NCBI RefSeq assembly: GCF_014645835.1
Contig: NZ_BMMM01000003.1
Location: 310,001-374,000 of the forward strand
Length of the DNA stretch: 64,000 nucleotides
Direction: 5' to 3'
Source: Streptomyces albiflavescens
GTDB taxonomy: Bacteria; Actinomycetota; Actinomycetes; Streptomycetales; Streptomycetaceae
Of the stretch, positions 1 to 9,504 are shown in pieces (positions within the stretch are counted from its first letter, which is position 1; each line of letters starts with the position of its first letter). The notes beneath the pieces are model-generated. The model made no database searches. It was not told the DNA's origin and saw only the letters and a program-made list of their open reading frames with translations. The translations under genes and the position numbers were made by a program.

Positions 1-1101
1 GATCAGCTGAGCCTGGGTGTCGAAGAGCTGGTACGCGCCGGAGTTGGTCTCGACGAAGCCGACTCCGCACAGGCCCTGGTGCTCGCGGGAGAACGACGAC
101 AGGTACAGGTCGGGGTGCTGCTCGTCGCCGAAGTACTTCTGCGCGACCGGCACCTTGTGGACGTAACCCGTGGCCAGCAGGATCAGGTCGAAGTCGTCGC
201 GGGTGCCGTCCGTGAAGTGGACCGTGCTGCCCTCGGTGCGGGCGATCCCCGGTCTGGCGCTGATGTCGCCGTGCTGGAGGTGGTGGATCAGCATCGAGTT
301 GATCGCGGGGTGGGTCTCGAACAGCTTGTGGTCGGGCTTCTGCAGGCCCAGGCGCGTCGGGTCGCCGTTGATGATGCGCAGGAGGGTGCCGAAGACCCGC
401 TGTGCCAGCCACATCGGCAGATGCGGCCCGTTGTTGGCGATGGTGTCCACCGGCCGGCCGAAGAGGTGCTTGGGGATGAACCAGTAGCCGCGGCGCATGC
501 TGATCACCGCGTGGTCCGCGCTGCGGGCCGCGTCGCAGGCGATGTCGCAGCCGGAGTTTCCCGCTCCCACGACCAGGACCCGCTTGCCGCGCAGTTCCTC
601 CGCGCTGCGGTAGCCGACCGTGTGGCGGACCTCGCCGGTGAAATTCCCGGGCAGTTCCGGGACGTTGGGGTGCCACTGGGAACCCGTGCACACCACGACC
701 TGGCTGTGCACGGTTTGCCGTCCGTCGGTCCGGGTGACCGCCCAAGTGCCGTCCGCGTTCTTCTCGACGCTTTCGACCTCGACGCCGAACCGAATGCGCT
801 CCGTCAGCTCATAGGCGTCGGCGAAGGACCTCAGGTACGAGAGGATCTGCCGGTGCGGGGGATAATCGGCGAATTCGTCGGGCATGGGAAAACCTCCGAA
901 GCCCGAGAGGGTCTTGCTGGAAATGAAATGGGCCGACTCGTACATCGGGCTGCCGGGGTTGTCGATGTCCCAGATGCCGCCGGGCCCTGTGTGCCGTTCA
1001 AGATGCGTGTACGGCAGATTCCGCTCCATCAGGGCTCTGGCGACTGCCAGCCCGGCAGGTCCCGCTCCGATCACGCACGTGTCGTACTGGATATTTCCCA
1101 T
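1..1101 (-). CDS. Flavin-containing monooxygenase (C-terminus cut by window edge)
   Basis: An FAD/NADPH-dependent monooxygenase that would oxygenate a small organic substrate in the cytoplasm; the substrate cannot be told. The start is ATG at 1101, and about 367 codons are visible before the window ends. The N-terminus has the FAD Rossmann motif GAGPAG near residues 12-17. A second nucleotide-binding motif (VVGAGNSG) is further on, preceded by the family fingerprint FTGEVRHTVGY, which fits the FxGxxxHxxxY/F pattern of flavin-containing and Baeyer-Villiger-type monooxygenases. It is followed on the same strand, across a gap of about 340 bp, by nothing coupled, so it looks monocistronic at its 5' end. 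Family call is strong; product specificity is unknown. Confidence 0.85.
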   Translation of the reverse strand, partial: MGNIQYDTCVIGAGPAGLAVARALMERNLPYTHLERHTGPGGIWDIDNPGSPMYESAHFISSKTLSGFGGFPMPDEFADYPPHRQILSYLRSFADAYELTERIRFGVEVESVEKNADGTWAVTRTDGRQTVHSQVVVCTGSQWHPNVPELPGNFTGEVRHTVGYRSAEELRGKRVLVVGAGNSGCDIACDAARSADHAVISMRRGYWFIPKHLFGRPVDTIANNGPHLPMWLAQRVFGTLLRIINGDPTRLGLQKPDHKLFETHPAINSMLIHHLQHGDISARPGIARTEGSTVHFTDGTRDDFDLILLATGYVHKVPVAQKYFGDEQHPDLYLSSFSREHQGLCGVGFVETNSGAYQLFDTQAQLI

Positions 1102-1196
1102 AAACCAGATCCCTTTTCCAGCCGTTTGCGGTCCCATTTCTGAAGGGCTGAAAAGAACTTATTCATCTGCAGTTCAGCGGGAAATGGTCCGTGCGG

Positions 1197-1363
1197 TCAA
1201 AGAGGGGGCTTGGGCGGCCAGGCGCTTGCCGCCCACGCTGCCCAGTCGTCCGGCTCCGGCCGGAACAGGGCGCGGGCCCGGCAGGGCTCACCGCAGCACG
1301 CCGGCTCGTGTTGCCGGCCGCGTGCTGGGTCGTACCGCTTGCACGTGCCGGTAGGTGCACAGC
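1197..1363 (-). other. Coding-like stretch without a start, probable gene remnant
   Basis: This lies in the 342-bp space between the monooxygenase and the MFS gene. One minus-strand frame runs from an in-frame stop near 1366 to TGA at 1197-1199, with GC at nearly every third position, as in real genes here. It encodes a Cys-containing segment (TCKRYDPARG, then ACCGEPCRARALF) ending in a Trp/Pro-rich tail. No ATG or GTG start with a ribosome binding site is visible. I do not recognise the family. The rest of the space shows nothing else. Confidence 0.3.
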
Positions 1364-1443
1364 CTCAACTGGGCGGGGTGTTTCCGGCGGCGTCGCGGTT
1401 ACGCCACTGCGCTCGGGAAAGCCCGGCAGCGGCTACACGCGCC

Positions 1444-2658
1444 CTACGACCTGAACCGGTGGTGGAAGGATCGTGCGGTCGTCAGGAGCGCGAGGACGAG
1501 TGCGGCGGGTATCCCGTAGGCGAGTCGGAAGTGGCCGGTGGACCCGAGGATTCCGCTGGCGGCCCCGCCGGTGAGCACACCGATGTAGTTGAAGACGTTC
1601 ATGCGGGCCAGGACCGCTTCGATCGCCCCCGGTCGCAGGCGTCCGGCGGAGGCAAGGCACAGGGGGACGAGTGCGGAGACCCCGAGCCCGGTGCACGCGG
1701 CGGCCAGGACCGCGTACGGCCAGGAGGGCGCGGCTGCCAATCCGGCCAGGGCCGTGGCGGTGAGCAGGGCGGCGGCACGGATCACGGCCGCCGGGCCGAT
1801 CGCGCGTACCAGATGGTCGGCGCAGGCCCGCCCGGTGACGGTGCCCACCTGGTAGGCCGCATAGGCCAGAGGTGCGAGGGACAGGGCGGTGTCCAGGGTC
1901 TGGTGGAGATAGAGCGTGGACCACGACGAGACCGTGGAGTCGATGACATAAGCGACCAGGAGGACAAGGCCGAACGGGGCGAGTTCGACCCACAGTCCGC
2001 GGCCGAGCACGACAGACTCCCCATGGGACTCCCCATGGTCGGACACGGCGATCGGTGAGCCTGTGGGAAGCGCGTGCGAGCGGACGGTCAGGGCGAGGGC
2101 CAGGACGAGGCCGGCCTGTGCGGTCAGGGTGTACTCGGCGGGCAGGCCGAGGTGAGCCGTGCCCGCGGTCAGCAGGGCGGCCGCGACGCCGGCTGCGCTC
2201 CAGGCGGCGTAGAAGGAGGCGAAGATGCTCCGGCCGTAGTGGCGTTCGACGGCCGCGGCCCGGGTGTTCGCCGACACGTCGATGCAACCCAGCGTCATGC
2301 CGAACAACCCGTAGGACAGCGCGACCACGGCCCGGTCGGGAGCCCAGCCGATCAGCAGCAGAGCCGCGGCGGTCGCCACGACGGCGGCCCGCATGGCGGC
2401 GACCAGCCCCAGACGCCGGATCACGGCCAGTCCGGCGAAGCTGCCGACGCCCGCGCTCAACGCGACTGCCACAACGAGCACGGTCATCGTCAGCGGAGAG
2501 AGCGAGAGACGCTCCTTGACAGCGGGCACCGTAGTGGACACCGCGGCCACCGCTGCTCCCTGAGCGGCGAACACCGTCGCCACGCCCCGTCGGGCCGCCG
2601 CAAGCGGGCTCCGGCGCACAAATCGTCGCCGAGCCGGGGTCTGAAGAGGTGCAGTCAT
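1444..2658 (-). CDS. MFS transporter (exporter-like)
   Basis: A 404-residue major facilitator with about twelve hydrophobic segments, expected in the cytoplasmic membrane as a proton-driven transporter. I chose ATG at 2658 because AAGG sits just upstream and the longer frame to 2742 adds a non-hydrophobic, poorly coding stretch. The first membrane segment (AAARRGVATVFAAQGAAVA) starts soon after a basic N-terminus. It is divergent from the AraC-type regulator at 2876, with 217 bp between the two starts, so that regulator is the natural candidate for its control. The substrate is unknown; sugar efflux or drug efflux relatives share this size and topology. Confidence 0.8.
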   Translation of the reverse strand: MTAPLQTPARRRFVRRSPLAAARRGVATVFAAQGAAVAAVSTTVPAVKERLSLSPLTMTVLVVAVALSAGVGSFAGLAVIRRLGLVAAMRAAVVATAAALLLIGWAPDRAVVALSYGLFGMTLGCIDVSANTRAAAVERHYGRSIFASFYAAWSAAGVAAALLTAGTAHLGLPAEYTLTAQAGLVLALALTVRSHALPTGSPIAVSDHGESHGESVVLGRGLWVELAPFGLVLLVAYVIDSTVSSWSTLYLHQTLDTALSLAPLAYAAYQVGTVTGRACADHLVRAIGPAAVIRAAALLTATALAGLAAAPSWPYAVLAAACTGLGVSALVPLCLASAGRLRPGAIEAVLARMNVFNYIGVLTGGAASGILGSTGHFRLAYGIPAALVLALLTTARSFHHRFRS

Positions 2659-2875
2659 GGTGAGCCTTCGTTTCTGGCGCTCTCGCGTCGATGTCCCATG
2701 CGTCACGGACGGCAAGCTGGGCAAGCCGGGCGGGTTCCGCACAAGGTAGGGAGGGCGAAAAGGCCGCGTGCAGCGCGCCAGAGGCCGAAATGGGGGCCTT
2801 GGCGGCCACGCCCGCGACAGGCGGGGGCCGGCTGCTTACAGTGAAGCGAGAAACGCCCTGGTGAGAGGGAACGCG

Positions 2876-3955
2876 ATGCCCGATGCTCCCGCCCCGGTCA
2901 CCGCTCCGGGAACGAGTCGCAGCACCTCGGCCACCATCGCGCCCAACATCCTCCGCTACCTCGCCCGGGTCGCCGAAGAGCACGGCGTCGACCTGCAGCC
3001 GCTGCTGACCCGGGTCGGGCTGGACCCGACGGTGATGGGCTCCGCCGCGCTGCGGGTCTCCTACCGGCAGGGCAGTGACGTCATCCGCCAGGCGGTCGGG
3101 CTGACCGGGGACGAGCACCTGGGGCTGCGCGTGGGCGCGGCGCAGCACCTGACCGCGTGGGGGCTGATCGGCTTGGCCATGATGGCAGCCGACACTCTTC
3201 AGGACGCCATCGAGACCGGCGTGCGCTATCAGAACGTTTCCGGGGCGATGACGGTGTGGTCGGCCCGCTGGGAGGACGTCGGCTACGTGTTGCGCGCCGA
3301 TCTGCCGGACCCCGCACTGGATCCGACGGTCGCCGCCTTCCTGGTCGAGGAGGCGTACTCCAGCGTCGTCACCCTCACCCGTCTGAGCGTCGGCGCCACA
3401 TTCGCCCCGCAGACGGTCGAGTTCGCCTTCCCCGCCCCACGCGACACGCGCCCGTTCGACGAACTGTTCCGCTGCCCACTGCGCTTCGACGCCGCCGGCA
3501 ACCGCATGGTGATCCCCACTCGGTGGGCCCGTGCGGCCATGCCGGGGCGGGACCCCATCACCTACGCCTCGGTGCTTGACGTGCTGGAGACGGAGATGGC
3601 GTCACGGCGCGACCAGCAGGACCTGCTCGAGGTGCTGGAGATCTCCATCGCGCAGAGCCTTCCGGCCGTCCCCTCGTTCCCCGAGCAGGCCCGCAGGCAG
3701 GCGTCCAGCGAACGCACCCTGCGCCGTCGCCTGGCCGAGTGCGGCACCACGTACGAGGCGATCGTCGACGGGGTACGCCGTGAGCAGGTCGAACAACTGC
3801 TACGGCGACGGGAACTGACGCTCCGTGACATCACACGCCAGGCGGGCTTCGCCGACGTGAGTGCACTCCGGCGGGCGGTGCGCCGGTGGCATGGAGTCAC
3901 CCCGCTCGAGTTGCGCACGGGACTGCTGGAGCGGGAGGCGCCCACCGGTCGCTGA
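2876..3955 (+). CDS. AraC-family transcriptional regulator (OruR/ArgR-like)
   Basis: A 359-residue DNA-binding regulator. Residues about 20-210 match the N-terminal sensing domain found in OruR-type AraC proteins (pattern LGLRVGAAQHLTAWG). The last 100 residues form the AraC helix-turn-helix pair, including ERTLRRRLAECGTTYEAIVD and LRDITRQAGFADVSALRRA. Start ATG 2876 is preceded by GAGAGGGA at good spacing; an upstream in-frame ATG at 2768 lacks this. It is divergent from the MFS gene and probably controls it, which is inference from position. The ligand is unknown. Confidence 0.88.
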   Translation: MPDAPAPVTAPGTSRSTSATIAPNILRYLARVAEEHGVDLQPLLTRVGLDPTVMGSAALRVSYRQGSDVIRQAVGLTGDEHLGLRVGAAQHLTAWGLIGLAMMAADTLQDAIETGVRYQNVSGAMTVWSARWEDVGYVLRADLPDPALDPTVAAFLVEEAYSSVVTLTRLSVGATFAPQTVEFAFPAPRDTRPFDELFRCPLRFDAAGNRMVIPTRWARAAMPGRDPITYASVLDVLETEMASRRDQQDLLEVLEISIAQSLPAVPSFPEQARRQASSERTLRRRLAECGTTYEAIVDGVRREQVEQLLRRRELTLRDITRQAGFADVSALRRAVRRWHGVTPLELRTGLLEREAPTGR

Positions 3956-4149
3956 TCGCCCCAGCGGTGCTCGGCTGCCCGACTGTCAGGCCGGACAACA
4001 GTCCACGTCGGATCCGTCGGCGCGCAACACAGCCGCCCATCGCCGGTTACCGAACCTGAATGAGTGATGTCGGGAGGATCGGCTGAGCGCGGGTTGCCTC
4101 GGACCCGGCCTCCCGGCGCCTTCTTGGGCCCGGCACGGGACGGGCAGGG

Positions 4150-5301
4150 TCATCGGCGGCGGCGTGGGGCGGACAGAGCGGCGGTGAAGTCGTCCAAGGC
4201 CGCGAGGTTGTGGGCGCTGACGACGGCGTCGCAGTAGGGCAGTGCCGCAGCCATGCCGGCCACGAGCGGACGGTAGCGCGGGCTTGCCGTGCGCGGGTTG
4301 ACCCATACGACGCGGTAGGCGACCCGGGACAGCCGCGCCATGTGGGTGGCGAGGTCGGCGGGCGCGCCGGTGTCCCAGCCGTCGGAGATGATGGCGACCA
4401 CGGCGCCGTGCGCCATACCGCGCCGGCCGAACCGCTCGTTGAACTCCGCCAGGCACTCCGCTATGCGGGTGCCCCCGGACCAGTCCGGGGCCGCCCGTCC
4501 GGCCCGTGCCAGCGCGTCGTCCGGCCCGGTCCGCCGGAGGGCGGGCGTGAGGCGTGTGAGCCGCGTGGCGAAGGTGAAGACCTCCGCGCGGGCGGCACGG
4601 GCCGCGCAGTAGAGCAGTTGCAGCATCGCGCGGGCATAGGGCTCCATCGATCCGGAAATGTCGCAGAGCACGACGAGGTCGCGGGGGCGGGCGCGAGGCA
4701 CGAAGCGGCGTAGCCGCAGCGGGTATCCGCCGGTGCGCCGACTGTCGGAGAGGGTGCGGCGCACGTCGATGCGCGCACCGTGGTGCGCGGTGCGGCGCCG
4801 ACGGGACGGCCGGGTCGGGGTGCGCAGCACAAGGGTGCGCATCACCTCGGAGAGCCGCGCCAGTTCCTCGGCGGACAGGTCCGCGAAGTCGCGGCTCGCG
4901 AGACGGTCGAGCGGACTGGCGGCGAGGGGTACGGGAGCCTCCCGCGGCTGCTCGTCGGTCTCCCGGCCGCGTCCGTCCGGGGTGGCCTTCCGGGTGCCGG
5001 GGACGCGATGGGCAACGGTGTGCGCGGGCGATCGGGCCGGGTCGCCGGGCTGCCCACGCTGTGCTCCACGGTCGGCCGAGCCGCCGAAGACCTCACGGAA
5101 GACCGCGTCGAACGGCTCGATCTGCTCGCGGTCGGACACCAGGGTGGCGAGCGCGCAGTTCCGCAGCTCGCGCGTCGTCGACGGTGCCAGCAGGGTGAGC
5201 GCCCGAGCGAAGCTCCGGGTACGGTCGGGGCCCACCGCGATCCCCGCGTCGTGCAGGGCGGCGGTGAACGAGGCTGCCAGTTCCGGTAGGTCAGGAGGCA
5301 T
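4150..5301 (-). CDS. coxE: CoxE-type VWA domain protein, CO dehydrogenase maturation
   Basis: A 383-residue von Willebrand factor A protein, last gene of the CO dehydrogenase operon. In Oligotropha-type cox systems CoxE works with the MoxR-type ATPase CoxD in inserting the Cu-S-Mo active site; that role is known for the family and inferred here. The VWA MIDAS motif is visible (DISGSMEPYARA) in the second half, followed by SGGTRIAECL and IISDGWD. The middle (about residues 85-150) is polar and low complexity, a likely linker. The start overlaps the end of the MoxR gene by 11 bp, so translation is probably coupled. There is no signal peptide, so it is cytoplasmic. Confidence 0.85.
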   Translation of the reverse strand: MPPDLPELAASFTAALHDAGIAVGPDRTRSFARALTLLAPSTTRELRNCALATLVSDREQIEPFDAVFREVFGGSADRGAQRGQPGDPARSPAHTVAHRVPGTRKATPDGRGRETDEQPREAPVPLAASPLDRLASRDFADLSAEELARLSEVMRTLVLRTPTRPSRRRRTAHHGARIDVRRTLSDSRRTGGYPLRLRRFVPRARPRDLVVLCDISGSMEPYARAMLQLLYCAARAARAEVFTFATRLTRLTPALRRTGPDDALARAGRAAPDWSGGTRIAECLAEFNERFGRRGMAHGAVVAIISDGWDTGAPADLATHMARLSRVAYRVVWVNPRTASPRYRPLVAGMAAALPYCDAVVSAHNLAALDDFTAALSAPRRRR

Positions 5302-6202
5302 CGGAGCCTGCCTCCGCGTCGATCAGCTCCGCAAGTCCGGCCCGGCGCACGGCCTCCAGGTCCTCGGCGTACTTGAGCACCGCCCCCAGGGTGCGGTCGG
5401 CGGCGTCGGCGTCGAGAACAGTGAGCCCCAGCGCGTGCAGCGCGCCCGCCCAGTCGATCGCCTCGGCGATGCCGGGCGGCTTGGTGAGCTCCTGCCGGGC
5501 ACGCAGGCGCGCCACCCCGCGGGCCACGCGCGGGGCCAGCCACTCGGCCGACTCCGGCACCCGTCTGCGGATGATCGCGGCGACTCGTGCGGTGTCGGGA
5601 TACTCGATCCAGTGGTAGAGGCAGCGGCGTTTGAGCGCGTCGTGCAGATCCCGGGTGCGGTTGGAGGTCAGCACGGCCACCGGGGGTACCGCGGCCGTGC
5701 GGGTGCCCAGTTCGGGGATGGTGACCGCGGCATCGGCGAGCAGCTCCAGCAGGAACGCCTCGAACTCGTCGTCGGCGCGGTCCACCTCGTCGATGAGGAG
5801 CACGGCCGGTCGTGGTCCCGGGTGGGAGATCGCGGCGAGCAGCGGCCGTGGCAGCAGGTAGTCCTCGGTGAACAGGTCGGCGTCCCGCAGGGGCTCCCCA
5901 CGGGACTCGGCCAGCCGGATGGCCAGCAGTTGCCGGGGGTAGTTCCACTCGTAGAGGGCCTCGGCCGAGGACAGGCCCTCGTAGCACTGCAGCCGGATCA
6001 GCGGGGTGTCCAGCACGGCGGCGAGCGCGCGGGCCGCCTCGGTCTTGCCGACGCCGGGCTCGCCCTCCAGCAGGATCGGCTGCCGCATGCGCACGGCCAG
6101 CAGCAATGCCGTGGCCAGGGCGTCGTCGGCCAGGTAACCGACTGCGTCCAGACACGAGCGCAGGGCGGGGACGTCGGGTACGAGGGGGTCGAGGTCAGGC
6201 AT
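5291..6202 (-). CDS. coxD: MoxR-family AAA+ ATPase (CoxD-like)
   Basis: A 303-residue AAA+ ATPase. Walker A is GEPGVGKTEAARALA near residue 50 and Walker B is VLLIDEVDRADDEFEAF near residue 130; ELGTRTAAVPPVAVLTSNRTRDLHDALKRRC supplies sensor 1 and the arginine-finger region in the usual order (this stretch runs from about residue 165). MoxR ATPases act as chaperones with VWA partners; the VWA gene directly downstream overlaps by 11 bp, matching the CoxD-CoxE pair that matures CO dehydrogenase. Its start overlaps the upstream XdhC-YHS gene by 8 bp. Length is normal for the family. Confidence 0.9.
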   Translation of the reverse strand: MPDLDPLVPDVPALRSCLDAVGYLADDALATALLLAVRMRQPILLEGEPGVGKTEAARALAAVLDTPLIRLQCYEGLSSAEALYEWNYPRQLLAIRLAESRGEPLRDADLFTEDYLLPRPLLAAISHPGPRPAVLLIDEVDRADDEFEAFLLELLADAAVTIPELGTRTAAVPPVAVLTSNRTRDLHDALKRRCLYHWIEYPDTARVAAIIRRRVPESAEWLAPRVARGVARLRARQELTKPPGIAEAIDWAGALHALGLTVLDADAADRTLGAVLKYAEDLEAVRRAGLAELIDAEAGSDAS

Positions 6203-7121
6203 GCGCGTAACGGGAGGGGTCGTCGGCGAAGGCGTGCTGGCACCCCGGCCCGCAGAAGTACACCGTGGTGCCGGCCCGGTCCAGTGAGAGAGTGGCGGGC
6301 GTGATCGCCACGGTCATGCCGCACACGGGATCCACGTCCTCGGCCACGGCCTGCGGCGCGGTGGACTCTGCTCCAGGTTGCGCGGCCCGGGCCGCCTGCG
6401 GCCGCAGTGCGACGATCTCGGCGTACACCGACAGCGCGATCTCCGCCGGGGTCCGCGCGCCGATGTCCAGCCCGGCCGGGGTGTGGATGCGCGCGCGTTG
6501 CTCCTCGGTGATGTCCAGCCCGGCGAGCACCGCCGCGCCTCGCTTCGGACTGGCGACCAGACCGATGTACGGGACCCCGGCACGCGCGGCTTCGATCAGC
6601 ACGGTCTCCTCGTCGCGACCGTGCGTGGCGATGACGACGACGTCGATATCGGGTGGCAGCGGCTCCCCTGGCGAGGCCGTCCGGGCGTCGAGGCCGAGCA
6701 CACGACCGACGTCGAGCAGGGCTCGGGCGATGGGGGCGTGTCCGTAGACGTACGCCAGCGCCGGGGGAAGGTTGGCCTCCAGGAAGATGTCGAGCGTCCC
6801 GCCCGACAGGCAGGGATTGGCCACCGTGACCAGGCCTTCGCCGGGCTCCTGTGCGCCTCCGGCCCCGGTGTCCGCGGTGGGCGTGATCCTCAGCAGCAGC
6901 GACTCGCCGGTCTCCAGCACCCGCAGGCCCTGCAGCTGCACCGTCGTCTCGGCGCATGTGCCGCCCACGAAGCCCTCGACGGTGCCGTCGGGCAGCACCA
7001 GCGCGCTGTCCCCGGGCTTGGCGCTCGTGGGCCGCTCCGCGTGCACGACGGTGGCCAGGACGAACGGGGTCCGGCCGTGCCGGAGCACGTCCGCCCGGGT
7101 CAGCAGTTCGGTGTTCGTCAT
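6195..7121 (-). CDS. XdhC/CoxF-family protein fused to a C-terminal YHS domain
   Basis: A 308-residue protein likely to deliver or modify the molybdenum cofactor for the CO dehydrogenase. The N-terminal half has the XdhC pattern around PTSAKPGDSALVL and GFVGGTCAE, and the middle has a Rossmann-like segment (DVVVIATHGRDEE) as in XdhC_C domains. The last about 45 residues form a separate YHS domain (DPVCGMTV then VYFCGPGCQHAF), a small Cys-rich module tied to metal handling. A linker rich in Ala/Gln precedes it. The gene sits 10 bp after coxL and overlaps coxD by 8 bp. The fusion is directly visible; the metal (copper would fit the Cu-Mo site) is inference. Confidence 0.88.
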   Translation of the reverse strand: MTNTELLTRADVLRHGRTPFVLATVVHAERPTSAKPGDSALVLPDGTVEGFVGGTCAETTVQLQGLRVLETGESLLLRITPTADTGAGGAQEPGEGLVTVANPCLSGGTLDIFLEANLPPALAYVYGHAPIARALLDVGRVLGLDARTASPGEPLPPDIDVVVIATHGRDEETVLIEAARAGVPYIGLVASPKRGAAVLAGLDITEEQRARIHTPAGLDIGARTPAEIALSVYAEIVALRPQAARAAQPGAESTAPQAVAEDVDPVCGMTVAITPATLSLDRAGTTVYFCGPGCQHAFADDPSRYAHA

Positions 7122-7131
7122 CGCGGGGGCC

Positions 7132-9504
7132 TCAGGTGATCGCCAGGTCGGTGCGCAGCGGCCGGCCCTGGGCGGCTCGCCACACTGCGGCGGGCGTCAG
7201 CGGCATGTCGACATGGCGTACGCCGAGCGGCTTCAGCGCGTCGACCACGGCGTTGACCACCGCGGCGGGCGAGCCCACCGTCGCGGACTCGCCGACGCCC
7301 TTCGCACCGATGGGGTGGTGCGGGGAGGGGGTGACGGTCTCGCCGAGCTCCCAGGACGGGCACTCGACCGAGGTGGGCAGGAGATAGTCCATGAACGACC
7401 CGCCGAGGCAGTTGCCGTCCTCGTCGAAGGCGATCACCTGCATGAGTGCCATGCCGAGGCCGTCGGCGAGCCCGCCGTGCACCTGGCCCTCGACGATCAT
7501 GGGGTTGATCCGGTTGCCGCAGTCGTCCACCGCGACGAACCGGCGGACCTTCACCTGGCCGGTGGCCGCATCCACGTCGGCCACGCAGATGTAGGCACCG
7601 AAGGGGAAGGTGAGGTTAGGCGGGTTGTAGACGCAGGTCGCGTCCAACTGGCCCTCGACACCCTCGGGCAGCTCCAGATTGGAGTGTGCCGCGAGGGCGA
7701 TCTCGGCCATGGTCCTTCCCTGGTCGGGGTCTCCTGTGACGAACCAGCGGCCCTTCTCCCATTCCAGGTCGTCCGGGTTCACTTCGAGCATCGCCGAGGC
7801 CACGAGCCTCGCGCGCTCGCGTACCTTGCGCGAGACCATCGCCGCCGCGGCTCCGGACACCGGCGTCGAACGGGAGCCGTAGGTACCGAGCCCGAACGGG
7901 GTCTGGTCGGTGTCGCCGTGCACCACCTCGACGTCCTCGGGCGGGATGCCCAGCTCCTCGGCGACGATCTGCGCGAAGGTCGTCTCGTGCCCCTGGCCCT
8001 GGGTCTGCACGGAGATGCGCAGCACCGCCTTGCCGGTCGGGTGAACGCGCAATTCGGCACCGTCGGCCATGCCAAGGCCGAGGATGTCCATGTGCTTGCG
8101 CGGGCCGGCGCCGACGGCCTCGGTGAAGAAGCTGACCCCGACACCCATCAGCTCGCCGCGCTCGCGCTTCTCCGCCTGCTCCCTGCGCAGGTCCTCGTAG
8201 TGCGCCATGTCCATCGCCAGCTGCAGGGCCCGCGGGTAGTCGCCGGAGTCGTACTCCCACCCGGTCTGCGTCCGGTACGGGAACTGCCCCGGCCGCAGCA
8301 GGTTGCGCATCCGCAGCTCGGCCGGGTCCTCGCCGAGCTCGGCCGCGAGCAGGTCGACCATCCGTTCGACCAGGTACACGGCCTCGGTGACGCGGAACGA
8401 GCAGGCGTAGGCGACACCGCCGGGCGCCTTGTTGGTGTAGACGCCGGTCACGGCGCAGTGCGCGGCGGCCAGGTCGTACGAGCCGGTGAAGACGCCGAAG
8501 AAGCCGGCCGGGAACTGGGTCGGCTGCGCGGTGGCGTTGAAGGCGCCGTGGTCGGCGATCACCCGGACCCGCAGGGCCTGGAGCTTCCCGTCCCTCGTCG
8601 CCGCGATCTCGCCGTGCATGTGGTAGTCGCGGGCGAAGGAGGTGCTCATCAGGTTCTCCGAGCGGTCCTCCACCCACTTCACCGGCTTGCCGGTGACGAT
8701 CGAGCCGACGACCGCGCACACGTAACCGGGGTAGATGCCGACCTTGTTGCCGAAGCCGCCGCCGATGTCCGGCGAGATGATCCGGATCTTGTGCTCCGGG
8801 ATGCCGGCCACCATGGCGTAGATCGTGCGATGGGCGTGCGGGGCCTGGGTGGTGGACCACACCGTCAGCTTCCCGGTGATGGCGTCCATGTCCGCCACGG
8901 TGCCGCAGGTCTCCAGCGGCGCCGGGTGCACCCGCGGGTAGAGCATGTCCTGCTCCACCACGACGTCGGCGGCCGCGAAGACCTCGTCGGTTCGCTCCTT
9001 GTCGCCCGCCGACCAGTCGAAGATGTGGTTGTCGGTCTGCTGGTCCTTGTCGTCGCGGATCACCGGCGCGTCCGGGTCGAGCGCTCGGCGGGCATCGACG
9101 ACCGCCGGGAGCGGTTCGTACTCCACGTCGATCAGTTCGAGGGCGTCCCGGGCGGCGTAACGGTCCTCGGCGACGACGAAGGCGACCTCCTGGCCCTGGA
9201 AGCGCACCTTGTCGGTGGCGAGCACGGCCTGCTTGTCGTACGAGAGCGTGGGCATCCAGGCCAGCCCGAGACCGGCCAGGGTCTCTCCGGTGATCACGGC
9301 CTTGACCTTGGGGTGCGCCTCGGCGGCGCTGGTGTCGACGGACAGGATCCGGGCGTGCGCCAGCGGGCTGCGCAGGATGGCGCCGTGCAGCATCCCGGGC
9401 AGCCGTACGTCGTCGACGTAGGTCCCGTGGCCGCGGACGAACCGCGCATCCTCTTTGCGGGGCATCCGTCCGAAGCCGACCGGCCGTTCCTCGGTGGTCG
9501 TCAT
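7132..9504 (-). CDS. coxL: Aerobic CO dehydrogenase large subunit, form I
   Basis: The 790-residue molybdenum-binding catalytic subunit that oxidises CO to CO2 with water, passing electrons through CoxS and CoxM to the respiratory chain. The active-site loop reads AYACSFR at residues 365-371 with Cys368; AYxCSFR is the diagnostic form I motif, where Cys binds the Cu-S-Mo centre, unlike AYxGAGR of form II enzymes. Other molybdopterin motifs are visible (DIGGGFGNK, QGQGHETTFAQ, VGESATVGSP). Start ATG 9504 overlaps the coxS stop by 4 bp (ATGA). A longer frame upstream is only antisense to coxS. This is the most secure functional call in the operon. Confidence 0.96.
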   Translation of the reverse strand: MTTTEERPVGFGRMPRKEDARFVRGHGTYVDDVRLPGMLHGAILRSPLAHARILSVDTSAAEAHPKVKAVITGETLAGLGLAWMPTLSYDKQAVLATDKVRFQGQEVAFVVAEDRYAARDALELIDVEYEPLPAVVDARRALDPDAPVIRDDKDQQTDNHIFDWSAGDKERTDEVFAAADVVVEQDMLYPRVHPAPLETCGTVADMDAITGKLTVWSTTQAPHAHRTIYAMVAGIPEHKIRIISPDIGGGFGNKVGIYPGYVCAVVGSIVTGKPVKWVEDRSENLMSTSFARDYHMHGEIAATRDGKLQALRVRVIADHGAFNATAQPTQFPAGFFGVFTGSYDLAAAHCAVTGVYTNKAPGGVAYACSFRVTEAVYLVERMVDLLAAELGEDPAELRMRNLLRPGQFPYRTQTGWEYDSGDYPRALQLAMDMAHYEDLRREQAEKRERGELMGVGVSFFTEAVGAGPRKHMDILGLGMADGAELRVHPTGKAVLRISVQTQGQGHETTFAQIVAEELGIPPEDVEVVHGDTDQTPFGLGTYGSRSTPVSGAAAAMVSRKVRERARLVASAMLEVNPDDLEWEKGRWFVTGDPDQGRTMAEIALAAHSNLELPEGVEGQLDATCVYNPPNLTFPFGAYICVADVDAATGQVKVRRFVAVDDCGNRINPMIVEGQVHGGLADGLGMALMQVIAFDEDGNCLGGSFMDYLLPTSVECPSWELGETVTPSPHHPIGAKGVGESATVGSPAAVVNAVVDALKPLGVRHVDMPLTPAAVWRAAQGRPLRTDLAIT

